Below are positions 43,074 to 48,334 of a stretch of DNA of 48,334 nucleotides, in pieces; position 1 is the stretch's first letter; each line of letters starts with the position of its first letter. The translations under genes and the position numbers were made by a program. The notes under the pieces were generated by a model. It did no database searches. It was not told where the DNA came from and saw nothing but the letters and a program-made list of their open reading frames with translations. The stretch is from positions 1 to 48,334 of the forward strand of contig JAHIZV010000097.1 in assembly GCA_018814445.1 (NCBI GenBank), in the 5' to 3' direction. The DNA is from Verrucomicrobiota bacterium. GTDB taxonomy: Bacteria > Verrucomicrobiota > Kiritimatiellia > JAHIZV01.

Positions 43074-44692
43074 TGATCGTGAAACTTAACGCAACTCAGC
43101 AGAAGTGGGTAAACGATACTCTCGCGTCACTCTCGACAGAGGACAGGCTTGCCCAGTTGATGGTACCGGTTCTGGTCGGGGACTTTGAAGGGCCTGTAGC
43201 CAGGCGCGTTCTCGACTTCGCGGAGCAGCATCAGCTCGGATCCATATTCCTTTTTCAGGGCACGCCTCATGAACAGCGGCGCCGCATTGAACGTGTTCAG
43301 AAAGAAGTCGCCATTCCGTTGCTTGTCGCCGCTGACCTCGAGTGCGGATCGGGCCACATCGTCGAAGGCCACGTCAAGTTTCCGGACCCGCTTGCGCTGG
43401 CGGCCGCGGGCGACGAGAAGCTGGCCTACATGACGGGGAAGGGAGCCGGCCTTGAAGGACGCTCTGTCGGGATAAACTGGACCTACGCCCCCGTCGCGGA
43501 TGTAAACGTGAATCCCGACAACCCGATCGCATGCACGCGCTCACTGGGCGACGACCCCGAACTGGTTGCCCGGCTGGCAAAAGCTGTCGCGCGCGGCATG
43601 CAGGATCATGGCATCGCCGCCTGCGCAAAACACTTTCCGGGCGACGGTGTCGACGACCTCGATCAACATGCGGTTACTTCGGTGAATTCCCTGAGCATGG
43701 ACGATTGGAGGCGGATATCCGGGCGCGCGTTCAAAGAACTCGTCGATGACGGTGTGTGGAGCATCATGATCGGCCACATCGCACTGCCCGCCTGGCACGA
43801 CGACAAAGATTACCGCGGCGCCTATTGCCCTGCCTCGGTAAGTGAACCGATTGTCACTGGACTTCTCCGCAAGGAACTCGGCTTCGAGGGCCTTATCGTT
43901 ACCGACGACATGAACATGGGAGGTGTCGCCGGCTACATGAATCGCGAGGACCGGACCATCGCCTGTATCGCAGCAGGTTGTGACACGCTTCTCTTTCCTC
44001 GTCTGCCAGATGATTACGACGCGCTTGTCCGCGCCGTTCATGACGGAAGACTTTCTGAAGAACGCGTGACGGACGCCTGCCGGCGAGTGCTGGAAATGAA
44101 GGCCCGGCTCGGGCTTCCGGATGACGGTCTTTTCGGCAGAGAGGCAACGCCCCGGGAAAGGGAGGAACTCGAGAGTGCCTCCGTCACGATCTCCAGGAAT
44201 GCGATCTGCAAAGTGCGCGACTTCGCGGGGCTTCTGCCGCTGCGGAATCTTCAGCCCGGCTCGAAGGTTATAACCATTACGCTCCGGTCCGAAAACCAGG
44301 AGCTTCCCGTGATCGATGAAGAACTCGGAAGACGAGGCTATGACGTCGTCCACCTTGTGAATCCGGACGACACCATGCTTTTCGAGGAATTGATGAAGTA
44401 CGGTGCCGTATTTCTCAACTTCGTGTTCCCGGCATGCTGGGCTACGCAATCCGTCCGCTCCGTCGGCCCGCACAACCGCATGTTCCTGAACGGATTCTTC
44501 ATGGAACATCCCTGCTGCATATTCACGTCATTCGGCTCGCCGTACCACCTGCGAATGTTCAACACACTGCCGGACTACATCAATGTGCATTCAGCATGCC
44601 CGGCATCACAGAAAGCAGCCGTCGAAGCCTGGTTCGGAGATATACCAATGGACGGCAGAAGCCCGGTGGGAAATTTGACAAGGGATGTTTGA
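43073..44692 (+). CDS. Cytoplasmic NagZ-type GH3 beta-glycosidase
   Basis: A 539-residue GH3 enzyme of the NagZ subgroup with no signal peptide. KHFPGDG is followed by DDLDQH, keeping the Asp197-His199 dyad used as acid/base in NagZ-type enzymes, and the nucleophile is Asp278 in LIVTDDMNMGG. The C-terminal part (about 360-539) is a small flavodoxin-like domain. Members hydrolyse or phosphorolyse beta-N-acetylglucosaminides or beta-glucosides. Here import of beta-glucan oligosaccharides makes a cytoplasmic beta-glucosidase or phosphorylase role plausible. Its ATG overlaps the previous stop (taatg). Confidence 0.88.
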   Translation: MIVKLNATQQKWVNDTLASLSTEDRLAQLMVPVLVGDFEGPVARRVLDFAEQHQLGSIFLFQGTPHEQRRRIERVQKEVAIPLLVAADLECGSGHIVEGHVKFPDPLALAAAGDEKLAYMTGKGAGLEGRSVGINWTYAPVADVNVNPDNPIACTRSLGDDPELVARLAKAVARGMQDHGIAACAKHFPGDGVDDLDQHAVTSVNSLSMDDWRRISGRAFKELVDDGVWSIMIGHIALPAWHDDKDYRGAYCPASVSEPIVTGLLRKELGFEGLIVTDDMNMGGVAGYMNREDRTIACIAAGCDTLLFPRLPDDYDALVRAVHDGRLSEERVTDACRRVLEMKARLGLPDDGLFGREATPREREELESASVTISRNAICKVRDFAGLLPLRNLQPGSKVITITLRSENQELPVIDEELGRRGYDVVHLVNPDDTMLFEELMKYGAVFLNFVFPACWATQSVRSVGPHNRMFLNGFFMEHPCCIFTSFGSPYHLRMFNTLPDYINVHSACPASQKAAVEAWFGDIPMDGRSPVGNLTRDV

Positions 44693-44836
44693 AATAAAGA
44701 GCCAAAGGTTTGCCGGTGTATTCCGCCGGGCGACGCGAAATCGGCAGGGGTGAGGGACAAACAAGTGATGAATCATCCCCTCACCTCAATCTCCCCATGG
44801 AGAGGAAGTCAGGCGGCATCAATTGAGGATGGAGTC

Positions 44837-47254
44837 ATGAGTAAGCAATCAGTATGCACGACCGGCGCCCACGCTTTCCGGATCAACGAAAAGGATACCT
44901 TCATCTATTCGGGAGAAGTGCACTACTTCCGCATTCCAACACGCCATTGGGGCAAACACCTGAAGGCGTTGAAAGACGCGAACTGCAACGCCGTATCGTC
45001 GTATGTGCCGTGGTCCTGGCATGAATCGGAAGAGGGGTCGATCGACCTGAACGGACGGACGCATCCCCAGCGTAACCTGCTCGGATTTCTGAAACTCGCG
45101 AAAGAACATGATCTGTTCGTGACGCTTAAACCCGGCCCGTATGCCCTGGCCGAGCTGACGGATCAGGGGATGCCCGCGTGGGTGACGAGGGACTATCCTG
45201 AAACACTGGCTCTCGATGCGAGCGGCAACATCTGGGGGCCTGCTTTCGTTTCCTATTCAAGCAGTGTATTCCGTCGCAAAGCCGCCCGATGGTTGCGGGC
45301 TTTTGTGAAGCGGGTTGTACTGAAACACCAGCATGGCGGCGCCGGATCGCTCGTGCTCATGCAGCTCTGCAATGAAATCGGCATGTTCCAATGGCTTGGA
45401 GGAAAAGGCGACTACTCGAAAGCGGGGATCGCGGACTGGCGCCGTTACCTGGAGACACAGTTCCCGGAAGTCGACCAGATCGCGGAGATCATTCGCCGTC
45501 CTGTCGCGGCGCACAAGGATGTCATGCCGCCCGCGGAAGTCTGTTCATCACCCGGCGAATTCGCGCTCTACAGGCTCTGGCATGATTTTCACCGGTGGCT
45601 CTACGCCGATTACGTCGATTTTCTCTATCGTACGATGAGAGACGCGGGCGCACAGGTTCCTGTTTTCACGAACGTGGGCGGATGGGTTTGGGGGCGCGCG
45701 CATGAGTTCCCGCTGAATGGGACTTTTCAGCGGGAGACCATCGACCGGCATCCGGATATTCTCTACGGGATCGATCACATCCCCGAGTTCGTCTCGCCCA
45801 ACAATCTTCACGACGGCATCGTGGCTAATCATGTCTGTCTTGAACTGCAGAGAGACAAGGGCCCGCTCTATTCGGCGGAACTGCAGTGCGGAAGCAGGGA
45901 ACATGGCGTTCAGCCGTATCCGCAGGAAATGGCGCTCTTCTACCGTCTCGGCATCGCGCACGGGTTGACCGCGATGAACTTCTACATGTTCGCACAGGGA
46001 AAGAACCCGAAAGGCCGAGGGGTCGATGGACCCATGTTCTACTGGTACAATGCCGTTGACTACAAAGCCGCGCATCAGCCCGTGTATCCTGAAATACGGA
46101 TGCTCGGCAGTTGGCTGAAGGCGAACGGGAGTAGCCTTGTCGACGCCCTCGAACCATCGGAACTTGCGGTCGGCTTCTATGCGCCGCTCAATGAGACCGA
46201 GTTTCTAGTTCCGAAGCTTCAGAAACAGACGCGTCTGGATGTGGGTAAAAGCGGACTGCAGTTCGATCCCGTTCACTTGCGCGACGACGCCCTGTTCGAT
46301 GGCGTTCTTCGTCACCTCGCCAAACGCAGCATCCCGCATCGCTTCTTCGATCTGAGCCGTCCGCTCGCGGATCTGAAAAAATACAAGCGGCTCGTAGTCG
46401 TGAACAACGAGGTGATGGACGGCGAGACGCAGAAGAAGCTCTGCCGATACGTCAAAGAGGGCGGCACACTGGTGATATTCCCGGTTCTGCCTTCGCGCGA
46501 TCTCACGCTGCAGCCGTGCAGTATCATGGCGGACTCTTTTGGGTTAACGGTCGGAAAACATACCGGCTCGAATCGGGTCTATACCGGGACGCTGAAAGAT
46601 GTGCCGGTCGGAGGCGGTCCATTCCGCGTATCCGGGAAAGGGGCTCGGATCATCGTCCGCGACGCGGACGGAAAGACCGCAGGAGTTGAGAAGAAGTATG
46701 GAAGAGGAACGGTCCGCCTCTTCGGCTTCATGCTTCACTACTCGTCGCAAGAACACCCGCTATTGTGGGACGAGATGATGGGGTTGAACGAAGTGAACCG
46801 CAACGCATGGACCGACGGAGAGATGCTTCATGTCGCGGCACGGTTCAGCGACAAAGGAAGTTTCCTTTTTGTTGGCAACTTCCACCGCATGCCCGTTACC
46901 GAACGTGTCTGGGTACGCTCTCGACGGAGCGGAAAAGCGATTGATCTCGGGTTGGTTGATATCGGCATGCTCTCCGGCCGCCTTCTCCCGCTGGAGACCC
47001 CGCTGAGCAAAGGTCTGGAGCTTGTCTACGCTCTCGGAGAAATGCATCAGCACAGCGCCGGCCGCAATACGTGCCGTTTCGAGCTGTGCGGGCCGGACGG
47101 GTCACACGGACGCGTCGCACTGAAGAGCGCGAAGGTGATCAAACGCGTCACGATTGACGGAGTGGAGATCCAGGTCAAACGGCAGAACAGGCTTTACACT
47201 GGTGAATACCGGCAGGCTGGTTTCATCCAGACCGTGAACATTGAGTATTACTGA
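44837..47254 (+). CDS. Cytoplasmic GH35-like beta-galactosidase family enzyme
   Basis: An 805-residue enzyme with a GH35-type barrel: FIYSGEVHYFRIPTRHW, NAVSSYVPWSWHE, KPGPYALAE, acid/base Glu180 in LMQLCNEIG and nucleophile candidate Glu348 in GPLYSAELQCGS. Beyond about residue 450 it has a flavodoxin/GATase-like stretch (YKRLVVVNNEVMDGETQKKL, EGGTLVIFPVLPS) and beta domains. The ATG at 44837 sits behind gaggatggag. A GTG 87 bp upstream would add residues with no family match. There is no signal peptide, so it would act on imported sugars. It ends the locus after a 144-bp gap and overlaps the convergent WYL remnant by 32 bp. It may cleave a beta-galactosyl or beta-glucosyl side chain. GH35 specificity varies. 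Confidence 0.85.
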   Translation: MSKQSVCTTGAHAFRINEKDTFIYSGEVHYFRIPTRHWGKHLKALKDANCNAVSSYVPWSWHESEEGSIDLNGRTHPQRNLLGFLKLAKEHDLFVTLKPGPYALAELTDQGMPAWVTRDYPETLALDASGNIWGPAFVSYSSSVFRRKAARWLRAFVKRVVLKHQHGGAGSLVLMQLCNEIGMFQWLGGKGDYSKAGIADWRRYLETQFPEVDQIAEIIRRPVAAHKDVMPPAEVCSSPGEFALYRLWHDFHRWLYADYVDFLYRTMRDAGAQVPVFTNVGGWVWGRAHEFPLNGTFQRETIDRHPDILYGIDHIPEFVSPNNLHDGIVANHVCLELQRDKGPLYSAELQCGSREHGVQPYPQEMALFYRLGIAHGLTAMNFYMFAQGKNPKGRGVDGPMFYWYNAVDYKAAHQPVYPEIRMLGSWLKANGSSLVDALEPSELAVGFYAPLNETEFLVPKLQKQTRLDVGKSGLQFDPVHLRDDALFDGVLRHLAKRSIPHRFFDLSRPLADLKKYKRLVVVNNEVMDGETQKKLCRYVKEGGTLVIFPVLPSRDLTLQPCSIMADSFGLTVGKHTGSNRVYTGTLKDVPVGGGPFRVSGKGARIIVRDADGKTAGVEKKYGRGTVRLFGFMLHYSSQEHPLLWDEMMGLNEVNRNAWTDGEMLHVAARFSDKGSFLFVGNFHRMPVTERVWVRSRRSGKAIDLGLVDIGMLSGRLLPLETPLSKGLELVYALGEMHQHSAGRNTCRFELCGPDGSHGRVALKSAKVIKRVTIDGVEIQVKRQNRLYTGEYRQAGFIQTVNIEYY

Positions 47255-47846
47255 GCCCAATCCGCATCTTCTCCTCGACGCGCGTTCTGAGGCTCTCCGG
47301 TTCCAACACGTTGACATCGGGTTGCCACGAAAGAACGAAACGGACGAGTTCCTTCCAACCGTTGGTTTTCATCCGAAGCTCGATAGACCCGTCATCGATC
47401 CTGCTGATCTTCTGCGAGGGATGCACATGCGGCCCGCAATGTAGCTTGCTACCGCAGGCGAGAACCTGAGGCGCACATGCATAACGTTGTCTCCGCCAAC
47501 AATGCCAAAGGAATCTTTCATGGCATTCTTGATTTCTCCCTGATCGGGAGCCGAGAAGCACGCGCCCGAGCCCTTTACCTTGCTGACTCGAGAGAGTGCA
47601 AAGGATGAGATCTTCCTTCTTCGATGATGATAGGCAACAAGGTACCACTCTCCGCGCCATGCTATGAGATGATAGGGATCAACCGTGTGGGAGCCGATCC
47701 GCCCATCGAAGCGTCGATATGTTATCACGGCCTTCTCGCTGTGTTGCGTCAAACGCGCCACAGCAAGCCATATCGCCGGATTCTGGTGTGCGTAGTCATC
47801 GGCCAGCACCGTAATTCGATCCGTGAGAATAGCGGGATCAATGCTT
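47223..47846 (-). pseudogene. Frameshifted and 5'-truncated WYL-domain transcriptional regulator
   Basis: On the minus strand the first frame (from about 47846) reads ITYRRFDGRIGSHTVDPYHL, then IAWRGEWYLVAYHHRRR and FSPAVASYIAGRM, the core of a WYL ligand-sensing domain. The continuation lies one frame over: HPSQKISRIDDGSIELRMKT, then LSWQPDVNVLEPESLRTRV, the typical WYL C-terminal extension. Inserting one base near 47424 restores ATG-TGG-CAT-CCC, that is the conserved WHPSQ motif, so a single-base deletion broke the gene. The N-terminal helix-turn-helix is absent, and REP-like repeats begin where it should be. Confidence 0.75.
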
Positions 47847-47854
47847 ATGTGCGG

Positions 47855-47880
47855 CGGAGGGGTCAGGCGGAGGGGTCAGG
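47855..47880. repeat. Tandem 13-bp repeat with ggggtcagg motif
   Basis: cggaggggtcagg occurs twice in perfect tandem (47855-47867, 47868-47880). The ggggtcaggccttg that follows resembles motifs flanking REP-associated transposase genes. It stands between the truncated WYL regulator and the transposase remnant and probably marks the element boundary. Confidence 0.6.
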
Positions 47881-47935
47881 CCTTGTTTAATGCTTAAGGC
47901 TTGCGCGGGATCCAGGAACAGTCTACGGTTTGCGC

Positions 47936-48334
47936 ATGGCCAGGGCATTGCGCGTACAGATTGAAGGGGCGATCTACCACGTTACCTCCCGCGGAAATGA
48001 GCGACGGGCGATCTTCCGAACGGATGCTGACCGCAATCATTTCTGTGAGACATTGGGTGAGAATATAGAGGCACATTACATTCGTCTGTATGCCTATGTG
48101 CTGATGGATAATCACTACATCCATCTGAACCCGGTAGAGATCAAACGGATGCAGTCGTTGCCCATTGAAGAGAAGCAGAAACAACTCAGGACATATGCCT
48201 GGAGCAGCTATCGAGCGTATGCGGGGTTGCGGAAGAAGGAGGAATGGGTGGATTACGCCCCTCTGAGCGAGCTGATCGCACGGGGACGAACGAAGAGGGA
48301 AACACGGTATCGGCAGTACGTGGAGAGCGGTCTG
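47936..48334 (+). pseudogene. REP-associated tyrosine transposase (RAYT) with internal deletion, partial at window end
   Basis: From the ATG at 47936 the frame stays open to the window edge (133 codons). It begins MARALRVQIEGAIYHVTSRG, then NERRAIFRTDADRNHF and YAYVLMDNHY, as in Y1-type RAYT/TnpA-REP proteins. Directly after DNHY it jumps to IHLNPVEIKRM, a motif that normally lies about 80 residues later. The lost part includes the second His of the HxH metal site, the Tyr nucleophile region and the GRYKS-type segment, so it cannot be catalytically active. The rest continues in frame (LRTYAWSSYRAYAGLRKKEE). The join may have arisen at a shared tac codon. Confidence 0.85.

Noticed and set aside
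47855-47880. Two tandem 13-bp units as a CRISPR start
   Set aside because: Only two abutting copies without spacers; not a CRISPR array, and no cas genes occur in the window.

Overview
The window looks like a chromosomal segment from a Gram-negative, polysaccharide-degrading bacterium of the PVC group, most likely Kiritimatiellota or a related Verrucomicrobiota lineage. This is an inference from content: a PEP-CTERM sorting tail (near 74-250), a prepilin-type N-terminus (540-626), many large multidomain glycosidases and lipoproteins, Gram-negative-style outer-membrane and lipoprotein signals, moderately high GC, and many small dispersed inverted-repeat elements. No rRNA or marker gene is present to prove it.

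Layout. (1) 1-930: decayed remnants (PEP-CTERM tail, prepilin stub), structured repeats and a tRNA-Val(CAC) on the minus strand. (2) 1098-15434: an alpha-glucan locus with a secreted GH13 enzyme carrying four CBM25-like modules, a CBM20-esterase lipoprotein, a LacI-type repressor, a MalE/MalF/MalG importer and a GH31 alpha-glycosidase lipoprotein. (3) 15454-24262: mixed genes: a MITE-like element, a DUF1343/NamZ-like protein, an AAA/DUF4143 ATPase behind a striking promoter palindrome, a DnaQ-like exonuclease, a metallophosphoesterase, two envelope proteins, a YyaL/DUF255 thioredoxin-fold protein and a small secreted protein. (4) 24328-28116: a small secreted protein, then an ECF sigma factor translationally coupled to a membrane protein whose outer part is a glycogen-binding CBM48 domain, followed by a secreted protein with a Gly/Pro-rich tail, an outer-membrane barrel candidate and a lipoprotein. 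(5) 28316-30678: a trans-sulfuration PLP enzyme, a coiled-coil lipoprotein, a 145-bp element with perfect 22-bp terminal inverted repeats and a gene remnant. (6) 30777-47254: a second, beta-glycan locus: divergent GH3 with PA14 insert, then a co-directional run encoding a GH144-like/second barrel/CBM9 lipoprotein, an ABC sugar importer, a discoidin-bearing (alpha/alpha)6 protein, a NagZ-type GH3 and a GH35. (7) 47223-48334: a broken WYL regulator and an internally deleted REP-associated transposase.

How the genes work together. In locus 2 starch- or glycogen-like polymers would be bound and cut outside the inner membrane (GH13, GH31), maltodextrins captured by MalE and imported by MalFG, under the adjacent LacI repressor. 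In locus 6 the GH144-like enzyme suggests beta-1,2-glucan or a related beta-glucan, with oligosaccharides trimmed by exported GH3, imported, and finished by cytoplasmic GH3 and GH35. Neither importer has its ATPase in the window, so a shared MsmK/MalK-type ATPase elsewhere is expected.

The most promising undescribed system is the ECF sigma / CBM48 membrane protein pair at 24736-25787: its architecture is what one would expect of a signalling module that reads alpha-glucan outside the cytoplasmic membrane and controls transcription. Function is inferred from domain architecture only.
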